64,000 bases of DNA. It comes from Lasioglossum baleicum. Its lineage: Eukaryota > Arthropoda > Insecta > Hymenoptera > Halictidae. The stretch covers positions 62,001 to 126,000 of the forward strand of contig NW_027469108.1 in NCBI RefSeq assembly GCF_051020765.1. The letters are read 5' to 3'. The notes beneath the pieces were generated by a model, which worked only from the letters and a program-made list of their open reading frames with translations, made no database searches and was not told where the DNA came from. Made by a program: the position numbers and the translations under genes. Of this stretch, positions 34,042 through 46,295 are shown one piece after another; the first letter of the stretch is position 1, and the number at the start of each line of letters is the position of its first letter.

Positions 34042-37000
34042 TTGAGCGAATCGACTTGTAACTTCGAGGTTACGAATCCGACTCTACGTTTGGGTTTACA
34101 TTTTCCATTAATTTTAAAGGGGAGGGGGGGTTGGGGAGATGGCGATGACAGACCAATTGCGCACCTCCCCGCCACCATCGTCGCTACCGACGACCTCGAC
34201 CTCGAGCCGAGCCGAGCCGAGCGGGGCCGAAGGCCCGACGGGCTCCCGGAAAACTCGGAAAGGCGATATACCTTTAATTCCCAGTTTTCCGTAACTTTCT
34301 CGATGACGTCAAATTAGTGAAAAATCAAAGTTTCTTTGTCGCCGTATAGCTCGAGAACGGGTCGACGGGTGCGGGCGAGAGTAGGCTCGTCGGACGGAGG
34401 ACGCGGAGACGAAGGTTTACCGCTCGAAAAATTCGCGAAAATTCGCGAAAAATTTTTTACGTGTGCATCGGTAACGCGCGTCGTCTTCGGCGAGGGATAA
34501 CTTACCGACCACCACCGTCAGTGGTCGGTAACGCTCGGGGAGTATAAGCTGCCGCGTTAAAAATGAAACCCGAATTTCGGCGCTTCCCGGGTCAGGGCTG
34601 AAAAGGGCCGGAAAGAAAATAACTGATTCAAACGTTCGAATTTAACGCCAACTTCGTGATGCTGACTTCGCATCCGTGGCGAGTGCCGCCACTGTCGCCG
34701 CGTTTTCTCTCCCTTGATAGTTGAGCGAATCGACTTGTAACTTCGAGGTTACGAATCCGACTCTACGTTTGGGTTTACATTTTCCATTAATTTTAAAGGG
34801 GTGGGGGGGTTGGGGAGATGGCGATGACAGACCAATTGCGCACCTCCCCGCCACCATCGTCGCTACCGACGACCTCGACCTCGAGCCGAGCCGAGCCGAG
34901 CGGGGCCGAAGGCCCGACGGGCTCCCGGAAAACTCGGAAAGGCGATATACCTTTAATTCCCAGTTTTCCGTAACTTTCTCGATGACGTCAAATTAGTGAA
35001 AAATCAAAGTTTCTTTGTCGCCGTATAGCTCGAGAACGGGTCGACGGGTGCGGGCGAGAGTAGGCTCGTCGGACGGAGGACGCGGAGACGAAGGTTTACC
35101 GCGCGAAAAATTCGCGAAAATTCGCGAAAAATTTTTTACGTGTGTATCGGTAACGCGCGTCGTCTTCGGCGGAGGATAACTTACCGACCACCACCGGCAG
35201 TGGTCGGTAACGCTCGGGGGGTATAAGCTGCCGCGTTAAAAATGAAACCCGAATTTCGGCGCTTCCACGGTTCAGGGCTGAAAAGGGCCGGAAAGAAAAT
35301 AACTGATTCAAACGTTCGAATTTAACGCCAACTTCGTGATGCTGACTTCGCATCCGTGGCGAGTGCCGCCACAGTCGCCGCGTTTTCTCTCCCTTGATAG
35401 TTGAGCGAATCGACTTGTAACTTCGAGGTTACGAATCCGACTCTACGTTTGGGTTTACATTTTCCATTAATTTTAAAGGGGTGGGGGGGTTGGGGAGATG
35501 GCGATGACAGACCAATTGCGCACCTCCCCGCCACCATCGTCGCTACCGACGACCTCGACCTCGAGCCGAGCCGAGCCGAGCGGGGCCGAAGGCCCGACGG
35601 GCTCCCGGAAAACTCGGAAAGGCGATATACCTTTAATTCCCAGTTTTCCGTAACTTTCTCGATGACGTCAAATTAGTGAAAAATCAAAGTTTCTTTGTCG
35701 CCGTATAGCTCGAGAACGGGTCGACGGGTGCGGGCGAGAGTAGGCTCGTCGGACGGAGGACGCGGAGACGAAGGTTTACCGCGCGAAAAATTCGCGAAAA
35801 TTCGCGAAAAATTTTTTACGTGTGTATCGGTAACGCGCGTCGTCTTCGGCGGAGGATAACTTACCGACCACCACCGGCAGTGGTCGGTAACGCTCGGGGG
35901 GTATAAGCTGCCGCGTTAAAAATGAAACCCGAATTTCGGCGCTTCCACGGTTCAGGGCTGAAAAGGGCCGGAAAGAAAATAACTGATTCAAACGTTCGAA
36001 TTTAACGCCAACTTCGTGATGCTGACTTCGCATCCGTGGCGAGTGCCGCCACAGTCGCCGCGTTTTCTCTCCCTTGATAGTTGAGCGAATCGACTTGTAA
36101 CTTCGAGGTTACGAATCCGACTCTACGTTTGGGTTTACATTTTCCATTAATTTTAAAGGGGAGGGGGGTTGGGGAGATGGCGATGACAGACCAATTGCGC
36201 ACCTCCCCGCCACCATCGTCGCTACCGACGACCTCGACCTCGAGCCGAGCCGAGCCGAGCGGGGCCGAAGGCCCGACGGGCTCCCGGGAAACTCGGAAAG
36301 GCGATATTCCTTTAATTCCCAGTTTTCCGTAACTTTCTCGATGACGTCAAATTAGTGAAAAATCAAAGTTTCTTTGTCGCCGTATAGCTCGAGAACGGGT
36401 CGACGGGTGCGGGCGAGAGTAGGCTCGTCGGACGTAGGACGCGGAGACGAAGGTTTACCGATCGAAAAATTCGCGAAAATTCGCGAAAAATTTTTTACGT
36501 GTGCATCGGTAACGCGCGTCGTCTTCGGCGGAGGATAACTTACCGACCACCACCGGCAGTGGTCGGTAACGCTCGGGGGGTATAAGCTGCCGCGTTAAAA
36601 ATGAAACCCGAATTTCGGCGCTTCCACGGTTCAGGGCTGAAAAGGGCCGGAAAGAAAATAACTGATTCAAACGTTCGAATTTAACGCCAACTTCGTGATG
36701 CTGACTTCGCATCCGTGGCGAGTGCCGCCACAGTCGCCGCGTTTTCTCTCCCTTGATAGTTGAGCGAATCGACTTGTAACTTCGAGGTTACGAATCCGAC
36801 TCTACGTTTGGGTTTACATTTTCCATTAATTTTAAAGGGGTGAGGGGGTTGGGGAGATGGCGATGACAGACCAATTGCGCACCTCCCCGCCACCATCGTC
36901 GCTACCGACGACCTCGACCTCGAGCCGAGCCGAGCCGAGCGGGGCCGAAGGCCCGACGGGCTCCCGGAAAACTCGGAAAGGCGATATACCTTTAATTCCC

Positions 37001-38109
37001 AGTTTTCCGTAACTTTCTCGATGACGTCAAATTAGTGAAAAATCAAAGTTTCTTTGTCGCCGTATAGCTCGAGAACGGGTCGACGGGTGCGGGCGAGAGT
37101 AGGCTCTTCGGACGGTAGACGCGGAGACGAAGGTTTACCGCGCGAAAAATTCGCGAAAATTCGCGAAAAATTTTTTACGTGTGCATCGGTAACGCGCGTC
37201 GTCTTCGGCGGAGGATAACTTACCGACCACCACCGGCAGTGGTCGGTAACGCTCGGGGGGTATAAGCTGCCGCGTTAAAAATGAAACCCGAATTTCGGCG
37301 CTTCCACGGTTCAGGGCTGAAAAGGGCCGGAAAGAAAATAACTGATTCAAACGTTCGAATTTAACGCCAACTTCGTGATGCTGACTTCGCATCCGTGGCG
37401 AGTGCCGCCACAGTCGCCGCGTTTTCTCTCCCTTGATAGTTGAGCGAATCGACTTGTAACTTCGAGGTTACGAATCCGACTCTACGTTTGGGTTTACATT
37501 TTCCATTAATTTTAAAGAGGAGGGGGGGTTGGGGAGATGGCGATGACAGACCAATTGCGCACCTCCCCGCCACCATCGTCGCTACCGACGACCTCGACCT
37601 CGAGCCGAGCGGGGCCGAAGGCCCGACGGACTCCCGGGAAACTCGGAAAGGCGATATACCTTTAATTCCCAGTTTTCCGTAACTTTCTCGATGACGTCAA
37701 ATTAGTGAAAAATCAAAGTTTCTTTGTCGCCGTATAGCTCGAGAACGGGTCGACGGGTGCGGGCGAGAGTAGGCTCGTCGGACGTAGGACGCGGAGACGA
37801 AGGTTTACCGATCGAAAAATTCGCGAAAATTCGCGAAAAATTTTTTACGTGTGCATCGGTAACGCGCGTCGTCTTCGGCGGAGGATAACTTACCGACCAC
37901 CACCGGCAGTGGTCGGTAACGCTCGGGGGGTATAAGCTGCCGCGTTAAAAATGAAACCCGAATTTCGGCGCTTCCACGGTTCAGGGCTGAAAAGGGCCGG
38001 AAAGAAAATAACTGAATCAAACGTTCGAATTTAACGCCAACTTCGTGATGCTGACTTCGCATCCGTGGCGAGTGCCGCCACAGTCGCCGCGTTTTCTCTC
38101 CCTTGATAG
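34042..38109. repeat. Mixed run of satellite units between module copies
   Basis: Six units of 679, 680, 680, 679, 680 and 670 bp. The units at 34721 and 35401 carry the GTGTGTATC variant back to back; the 36081 unit has GACGTAGGACG with ATCGAA; the 36760 unit has GGGGTGAGGGGG and CTCTTCGGACGGTAGACG; the 37440 unit has only one GAGCC copy, which explains its 670-bp length. No stable higher-order period is visible here. Confidence 0.8.
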
Positions 38110-38798
38110 TTGAGCGAATCGACTTGTAACTTCGAGGTTGCGAATCCGACTCTACGTTTGGGTTTACATTTTCCATTAATTTTAAAGGGGAGGGGGGGTT
38201 GGGGAGATGGCGATGACAGACCAATTGCCCACCTCCCCGCCACCATCGTCGCTACCGACGACCTCGACCTCGAGCCGAGCCGAGCCGAGCCGAGCCGAGC
38301 GGGGTCGAAGGCCCGACGTGCTCCCGGAAAATTCGGAAAGGCAATATACCTTTAATTCCCAGTTGGCCGTAACTTTTTCGGTGACGTCAAATTAGTGAAA
38401 AATCAAAGTTTCTTTGTCGCCGTATAGCTCGAGAACGGGTCGGCGGGTGCGGGCGAGAGTAGGCTCGTCGGACGGAGGACGCGGGACGAAGGTTTACCGC
38501 GCGAAAAATTCGCGAAAATTCGCGAAAAATTTTTTACGTGTGCATCGGTAACGCGCGTCGTCTTCGGCGGAGGATAACTTACCGACCACCACCGGCAGTG
38601 GTCGGTAACGCTCGGGGGGTATAAGCTGCCGCGTTAAAAATGAAACCCGAATTTCGGCGCTTCCACGGTTCAGGGCTGAAAAGGGCCGGAAAGAAAATAA
38701 CTGATTCAAACGTTCGAATTTAACGCCAACTTCGTGATGCTGACTTCGCATCCGTGGCGAGTGCCGCCACAGTCGCCGCGTTTTCTCCCCCTTGATAG

Positions 38799-41526
38799 TT
38801 GAGCGAATCGACTTGTAACTTCGAGGTTACGAATCCGACTCTACGTTTGGGTTTACATTTTCCATTAATTTTAAAGGGGAGGGGGGGTTGGGGAGATGGC
38901 GATGACAGACCAATTGCGCACCTCCCCGCCACCATCGTCGCTACCGACGACCTCGACCTCGAGCCGAGCCGAGCCGAGCGGGGCCGAAGGCCCGACGGGC
39001 TCCCGGAAAACTCGGAAAGGCGATATACCTTTAATTCCCAGTTTTCCGTAACTTTCTCGATGACGTCAAATTAGTGAAAAATCAAAGTTTCTTTGTCGCC
39101 GTATAGCTCGAGAACGGGTCGACGGGTGCGGGCGAGAGTAGGCTCGTCGGACGGAGGACGCGGAGACGAAGGTTTACCGCTCGAAAAATTCGCGAAAATT
39201 CGCGAAAAATTTTTTACGTGTGCATCGGTAACGCGCGTCGTCTTCGGCGAAGGATAACTTACCGACCACCACCGTCAGTGGTCGGTAACGCTCGGGGAGT
39301 ATAAGCTGCCGCGTTAAAAATGAAACCCGAATTTCGGCGCTTCCCGGGTCAGGGCTGAAAAGGGCCGGAAAGAAAATAACTGATTCAAACGTTCGAATTT
39401 AACGCCAACTTCGTGATGCTGACTTCGCATCCGTGGCGAGTGCCGCCACTGTCGCCGCGTTTTCTCTCCCTTGATAGTTGAGCGAATCGACTTGTAACTT
39501 CGAGGTTACGAATCCGACTCTACGTTTGGGTTTACATTTTCCATTAATTTTAAAGGGGTGGGGGGGTTGGGGAGATGGCGATGACAGACCAATTGCGCAC
39601 CTCCCCGCCACCATCGTCGCTACCGACGACCTCGACCTCGAGCCGAGCCGAGCCGAGCGGGGCCGAAGGCCCGACGGGCTCCCGGAAAACTCGGAAAGGC
39701 GATATACCTTTAATTCCCAGTTTTCCGTAACTTTCTCGATGACGTCAAATTAGTGAAAAATCAAAGTTTCTTTGTCGCCGTATAGCTCGAGAACGGGTCG
39801 ACGGGTGCGGGCGAGAGTAGGCTCGTCGGACGGAGGACGCGGAGACGAAGGTTTACCGCGCGAAAAATTCGCGAAAATTCGCGAAAAATTTTTTACGTGT
39901 GTATCGGTAACGCGCGTCGTCTTCGGCGGAGGATAACTTACCGACCACCACCGGCAGTGGTCGGTAACGCTCGGGGGGTATAAGCTGCCGCGTTAAAAAT
40001 GAAACCCGAATTTCGGCGCTTCCACGGTTCAGGGCTGAAAAGGGCCGGAAAGAAAATAACTGATTCAAACGTTCGAATTTAACGCCAACTTCGTGATGCT
40101 GACTTCGCATCCGTGGCGAGTGCCGCCACAGTCGCCGCGTTTTCTCTCCCTTGATAGTTGAGCGAATCGACTTGTAACTTCGAGGTTACGAATCCGACTC
40201 TACGTTTGGGTTTACATTTTCCATTAATTTTAAAGGGGAGGGGGGGTTGGGGAGATGGCGATGACAGACCAATTGCGCACCTCCCCGCCACCATCGTCGC
40301 TACCGACGACCTCGACCTCGAGCCGAGCCGAGCCGAGCGGGGCCGAAGGCCCGACGGGCTCCCGGGAAACTCGGAAAGGCGATATACCTTTAATTCCCAG
40401 TTTTCCGTAACTTTCTCGATGACGTCAAATTAGTGAAAAATCAAAGTTTCTTTGTCGCCGTATAGCTCGAGAACGGGTGGACGGGTGCGGGCGAGAGTAG
40501 GCTCGTCGGACGGAGGACGCGGAGACGAAGGTTTACCGCGCGAAAAATTCGCGAAAATTCGCGAAAAATTTTTTACGTGCGCATCGGTAACGCGCGTCGT
40601 CTTCGGCGGAGGATAACTTACCGACCACCACCAGCAGTGGTCGGTAACGCTCGGGGGGTATAAGCTGCCGCGTTAAAAATGAAACCCGAATTTCGGCGCT
40701 TCCACGGATCAGGGCTGAAATGGGCCGGAAAAAAAATAACTGATTCAAACGTTCGAATTTAACGCCAACTTCGTGATGCTGACTTCGCATCCGTGGCGAG
40801 TGCCGCCACAGTCGCCGCGTTTTCTCTCCCTTGATAGTTGAGCGAATCGACTTGTAACTTCGAGGTTGCGAATCCGACTCTACGTTTGGGTTTACATTTT
40901 CCATTAATTTTAAAGGGGAGGGGGGGTTGGGGAGATGGCGATGACAGACCAATTGCCCACCTCCCCGCCACCATCGTCGCTACCGACGACCTCGACCTCG
41001 AGCCGAGCCGAGCCGAGCCGAGCCGAGCGGGGTCGAAGGCCCGACGTGATCCCGGAAAATTCGGAAAGGCAATATACCTTTAATTCCCAGTTGGCCGTAA
41101 CTTTTTCGGTGACGTCAAATTAGTGAAAAATCAAAGTTTCTTTGTCGCCGTATAGCTCGAGAACGGGTCGACGGGTGCGGGCGAGAGTAGGCTCGTCGGA
41201 CGGAGGACGCGGGACGAAGGTTTACCGCGCGAAAAATTCGCGGAAATTTGCGAAAAATTTTTTACGTGTGCATCGGTAACGCGCGTCGTCCTCGGCGGAG
41301 GATAACTTACCGACCACCACCGGCAGTGGTCGGTAACGCTCGGGGGGTATAAGCTGCCGCGTTAAAAATGAAACCCGAATTTCGGCGCTTCCACGGTTCA
41401 GGGCTGAAAAGGGCCGGAAAGAAAATAACTGATTCAAACGTTCGAATTTAACGCCAACTTCGTGATGCTGACTTCGCATCCGTGGCGAGTGCCGCCACAG
41501 TCGCCGCGTTTTCTCTCCCTTGATAG
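38799..41526. repeat. Four-unit module, 2,728 bp (copy 2 of 3)
   Basis: Repeats the order C-type, GTGTGTATC, GTGCGCATC/CACCAGCA, Q-type seen 7,485 bp upstream, with unit lengths 679, 680, 680 and 689 in both. Differences include CCACGGATCAGG with GAAATGGG at 40703-40727 where copy one has CCACGGCTCAGG with GAAAAGGG. Confidence 0.83.
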
Positions 41527-43578
41527 TTGAGCGAATCGACTTGTAACTTCGAGGTTACGAATCCGACTCTACATTTGGGTTTACATTTTCCATTAATTTT
41601 AAAGGGGGGGGGGGGGGTTGGGGAGATGGCGATGACAGACCAATTGCGCACCTCCCCGCCACCATCGTCGCTACCGACGACCTCGACCTCGAGCCGAGCC
41701 GAGCCGAGCGGGGCCGAAGGCCCGACGGGCTCCCGGAAAACTCGGAAAGGCGATATACCTTTAATTCCCAGTTTTCCGTAACTTTCTCGATGACGTCAAA
41801 TTAGTGAAAAATCAAAGTTTCTTTGTCGCCGTATAGCTCGAGAACGGGTCGACGGGTGCGGGCGAGAGTAGGCTCGTCGGACGGAGGACGCGGAGACGAA
41901 GGTTTACCGCGCGAAAAATTCGCGAAAATTCGCGAAAAATTTTTTACGTGTGTATCGGTAACGCGCGTCGTCTTCGGCGGAGGATAACTTACCGACCACC
42001 ACCGGCAGTGGTCGGTAACGCTCGGGGGGTATAAGCTGCCGCGTTAAAAATGAAACCCGAATTTCGGCGCTTCCACGGTTCAGGGCTGAAAAGGGCCGGA
42101 AAGAAAATAACTGATTCAAACGTTCGAATTTAACGCCAACTTCGTGATGCTGACTTCGCATCCGTGGCGAGTGCCGCCACAGTCGCCGCGTTTTCTCTCC
42201 CTTGATAGTTGAGCGAATCGACTTGTAACTTCGAGGTTACGAATCCGACTCTACGTTTGGGTTTACATTTTCCATTAATTTTAAAGGGGAGGGGGGGTTG
42301 GGGAGATGGCGATGACAGACCAATTGCGCACCTCCCCGCCACCATCGTCGCTACCGACGACCTCGACCTCGAGCCGAGCCGAGCCGAGCGGGGCCGAAGG
42401 CCCGACGGGCTCCCGGGAAACTCGGAAAGGCGATATACCTTTAATTCCCAGTTTTCCGTAACTTTCTCGATGACGTCAAATTAGTGAAAAATCAAAGTTT
42501 CTTTGTCGCCGTATAGCTCGAGAACGGGTGGACGGGTGCGGGCGAGAGTAGGCTCGTCGGACGGAGGACGCGGAGACGAAGGTTTACCGCGCGAAAAATT
42601 CGCGAAAATTCGCGAAAAATTTTTTACGTGCGCATCGGTAACGCGCGTCGTCTTCGGCGGAGGATAACTTACCGACCACCACCAGCAGTGGTCGGTAACG
42701 CTCGGGGGGTATAAGCTGCCGCGTTAAAAATGAAACCCGAATTTCGGCGCTTCCACGGATCAGGGCTGAAATGGGCCGGAAAAAAAATAACTGATTCAAA
42801 CGTTCGAATTTAACGCCAACTTCGTGATGCTGACTTCGCATCCGTGGCGAGTGCCGCCACAGTCGCCGCGTTTTCTCTCCCTTGATAGTTGAGCGAATCG
42901 ACTTGTAACTTCGAGGTTGCGAATCCGACTCTACGTTTGGGTTTACATTTTCCATTAATTTTAAAGGGGAGGGGGGGGTTGGGGAGATGGCGATGACAGA
43001 CCAATTGCCCACCTCCCCGCCACCATCGTCGCTACCGACGACCTCGACCTCGAGCCGAGCCGAGCCGAGCCGAGCCGAGCGGGGTCGAAGGCCCGACGTG
43101 ATCCCGGAAAATTCGGAAAGGCAATATACCTTTAATTCCCAGTTGGCCGTAACTTTTTCGGTGACGTCAAATTAGTGAAAAATCAAAGTTTCTTTGTCGC
43201 CGTATAGCTCGAGAACGGGTCGACGGGTGCGGGCGAGAGTAGGCTCGTCGGACGGAGGACGCGGGACGAAGGTTTACCGCGCGAAAAATTCGCGGAAATT
43301 TGCGAAAAATTTTTTACGTGTGCATCGGTAACGCGCGTCGTCCTCGGCGGAGGATAACTTACCGACCACCACCGGCAGTGGTCGGTAACGCTCGGGGGGT
43401 ATAAGCTGCCGCGTTAAAAATGAAACCCGAATTTCGGCGCTTCCACGGTTCAGGGCTGAAAAGGGCCGGAAAGAAAATAACTGATTCAAACGTTCGAATT
43501 TAACGCCAACTTCGTGATGCTGACTTCGCATCCGTGGCGAGTGCCGCCACAGTCGCCGCGTTTTCTCTCCCTTGATAG
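40158..43578. repeat. Trimer higher-order repeat, ~2,051-bp period
   Basis: Copy one spans 40158-42208. Units at 42209 and 42889 repeat those at 40158 and 40838, including CCACGGATCAGG with GAAATGGG and AATTCGCGGAAATTTGCG, and the unit at 43579 repeats the start of the one at 41527 (CTACATTTGGG and a pure G run). After that G block the 43579 unit turns into C-type sequence and begins the four-unit repeat. The duplication boundary therefore falls inside a unit. Confidence 0.83.
41604..41623 (+). repeat. Longest G homopolymer (G14) in a satellite unit
   Basis: Fourteen consecutive G residues, then TT and GGGG. Related units at 43579, 46296, 49013 and 53089 have eleven. In most units an A or T breaks the run into G4 and G7. 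Homopolymers of this length are both slippage-prone and error-prone in sequencing, so the exact count is less certain than the rest. Confidence 0.75.
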
Positions 43579-46295
43579 TTGAGCGAATCGACTTGTAACT
43601 TCGAGGTTACGAATCCGACTCTACATTTGGGTTTACATTTTCCATTAATTTTAAAGGGGGGGGGGGTTGGGGAGATGGCGATGACAGACCAATTGCGCAC
43701 CTCCCCGCCACCATCGTCGCTACCGACGACCTCGACCTCGAGCCGAGCCGAGCCGAGCGGGGCCGAAGGCCCGACGGGCTCCCGGAAAACTCGGAAAGGC
43801 GATATACCTTTAATTCCCAGTTTTCCGTAACTTTCTCGATGACGTCAAATTAGTGAAAAATCAAAGTTTCTTTGTCGCCGTATAGCTCGAGAACGGGTCG
43901 ACGGGTGCGGGCGAGAGTAGGCTCGTCGGACGGAGGACGCGGAGACGAAGGTTTACCGCTCGAAAAATTCGCGAAAATTCGCGAAAAATTTTTTACGTGT
44001 GCATCGGTAACGCGCGTCGTCTTCGGCGAAGGATAACTTACCGACCACCACCGTCAGTGGTCGGTAACGCTCGGGGAGTATAAGCTGCCGCGTTAAAAAT
44101 GAAACCCGAATTTCGGCGCTTCCCGGGTCAGGGCTGAAAAGGGCCGGAAAGAAAATAACTGATTCAAACGTTCGAATTTAACGCCAACTTCGTGATGCTG
44201 ACTTCGCATCCGTGGCGAGTGCCGCCACTGTCGCCGCGTTTTCTCTCCCTTGATAGTTGAGCGAATCGACTTGTAACTTCGAGGTTACGAATCCGACTCT
44301 ACGTTTGGGTTTACATTTTCCATTAATTTTAAAGGGGTGGGGGGGTTGGGGAGATGGCGATGACAGACCAATTGCGCACCTCCCCGCCACCATCGTCGCT
44401 ACCGACGACCTCGACCTCGAGCCGAGCCGAGCCGAGCGGGGCCGAAGGCCCGACGGGCTCCCGGAAAACTCGGAAAGGCGATATACCTTTAATTCCCAGT
44501 TTTCCGTAACTTTCTCGATGACGTCAAATTAGTGAAAAATCAAAGTTTCTTTGTCGCCGTATAGCTCGAGAACGGGTCGACGGGTGCGGGCGAGAGTAGG
44601 CTCGTCGGACGGAGGACGCGGAGACGAAGGTTTACCGCGCGAAAAATTCGCGAAAATTCGCGAAAAATTTTTTACGTGTGTATCGGTAACGCGCGTCGTC
44701 TTCGGCGGAGGATAACTTACCGACCACCACCGGCAGTGGTCGGTAACGCTCGGGGAGTATAAGCTGCCGCGTTAAAAATGAAACCCGAATTTCGGCGCTT
44801 CCACGGTTCAGGGCTGAAAAGGGCCGGAAAGAAAATAACTGATTCAAACGTTCGAATTTAACGCCAACTTCGTGATGCTGACTTCGCATCCGTGGCGAGT
44901 GCCGCCACAGTCGCCGCGTTTTCTCCCCCTTGATAGTTGAGCGAATCGACTTGTAACTTCGAGGTTACGAATCCGACTCTACGTTTGGGTTTACATTTTC
45001 CATTAATTTTAAAGGGGAGGGGGGGTTGGGGAGATGGCGATGATAGACCAATTGCGCACCTCCCCGCCACCATCGTCGCTACCGACGACCTCGACCTCGA
45101 GCCGAGCCGAGCCGAGCGGGGCCGAAGGCCCGACGGGCTCCCGGAAAACTCGGAAAGGCGATATACCTTTAATTCCCAGTTTTCCGTAACTTTCTCGATG
45201 ACGTCAAATTAGTGAAAAATCAAAGTTTCTTTGTCGCCGTATAGCTCGAGAACGGGTCGACGGGTGCGGGCGAGAGTAGGCTCGTCGGACGGAGGACGCG
45301 GAGACGAAGGTTTACCGCTCGAAAAATTCGCGAAAATTCGCGAAAAATTTTTTACGTGTGCATCGGTAACGCGCGTCGTCTTCGGCGAAGGATAACTTAC
45401 CGACCACCACCGTCAGTGGTCGGTAACGCTCGGGGAGTATAAGCTGCCGCGTTAAAAATGAAACCCGAATTTCGGCGCTTCCCGGGTCAGGGCTGAAAAG
45501 GGCCGGAAAGAAAATAACTGATTCAAACGTTCGAATTTAACGCCAACTTCGTGATGCTGACTTCGCATCCGTGGCGAGTGCCGCCACTGTCGCCGCGTTT
45601 TCTCTCCCTTGATAGTTGAGCGAATCGACTTGTAACTTCGAGGTTACGAATCCGACTCTACGTTTGGGTTTACATTTTCCATTAATTTTAAAGGGGTGGG
45701 GGGGTTGGGGAGATGGCGATGACAGACCAATTGCGCACCTCCCCGCCACCATCGTCGCTACCGACGACCTCGACCTCGAGCCGAGCCGAGCCGAGCGGGG
45801 CCGAAGGCCCGACGGGCTCCCGGAAAACTCGGAAAGGCGATATACCTTTAATTCCCAGTTTTCCGTAACTTTCTCGATGACGTCAAATTAGTGAAAAATC
45901 AAAGTTTCTTTGTCGCCGTATAGCTCGAGAACGGGTCGACGGGTGCGGGCGAGAGTAGGCTCGTCGGACGGAGGACGCGGAGACGAAGGTTTACCGCGCG
46001 AAAAATTCGCGAAAATTCGCGAAAAATTTTTTACGTGTGTATCGGTAACGCGCGTCGTCTTCGGCGGAGGATAACTTACCGACCACCACCGGCAGTGGTC
46101 GGTAACGCTCGGGGGGTATAAGCTGCCGCGTTAAAAATGAAACCCGAATTTCGGCGCTTCCACGGTTCAGGGCTGAAAAGGGCCGGAAAGAAAATAACTG
46201 ATTCAAACGTTCGAATTTAACGCCAACTTCGTGATGCTGACTTCGCATCCGTGGCGAGTGCCGCCACAGTCGCCGCGTTTTCTCTCCCTTGATAG
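43579..46295. repeat. 2,717-bp tetramer higher-order repeat (copy 1 of 3)
   Basis: Unit lengths 678, 680, 679 and 680 bp. Unit order: C-type with pure G11 and CTACATTTGGG; a GTGTGTATC unit with GGGGTGGGGGGG, GGGGAGTA and TCTCCCCC; C-type with GATGATAGACC; a GTGTGTATC unit with GGGGTGGGGGGG and TCTCTCCC. The rare GATGATAGACC marker occurs once per copy, at 45041, 47758 and 50475 approximately. This is the start of the most homogeneous part of the window. Confidence 0.9.
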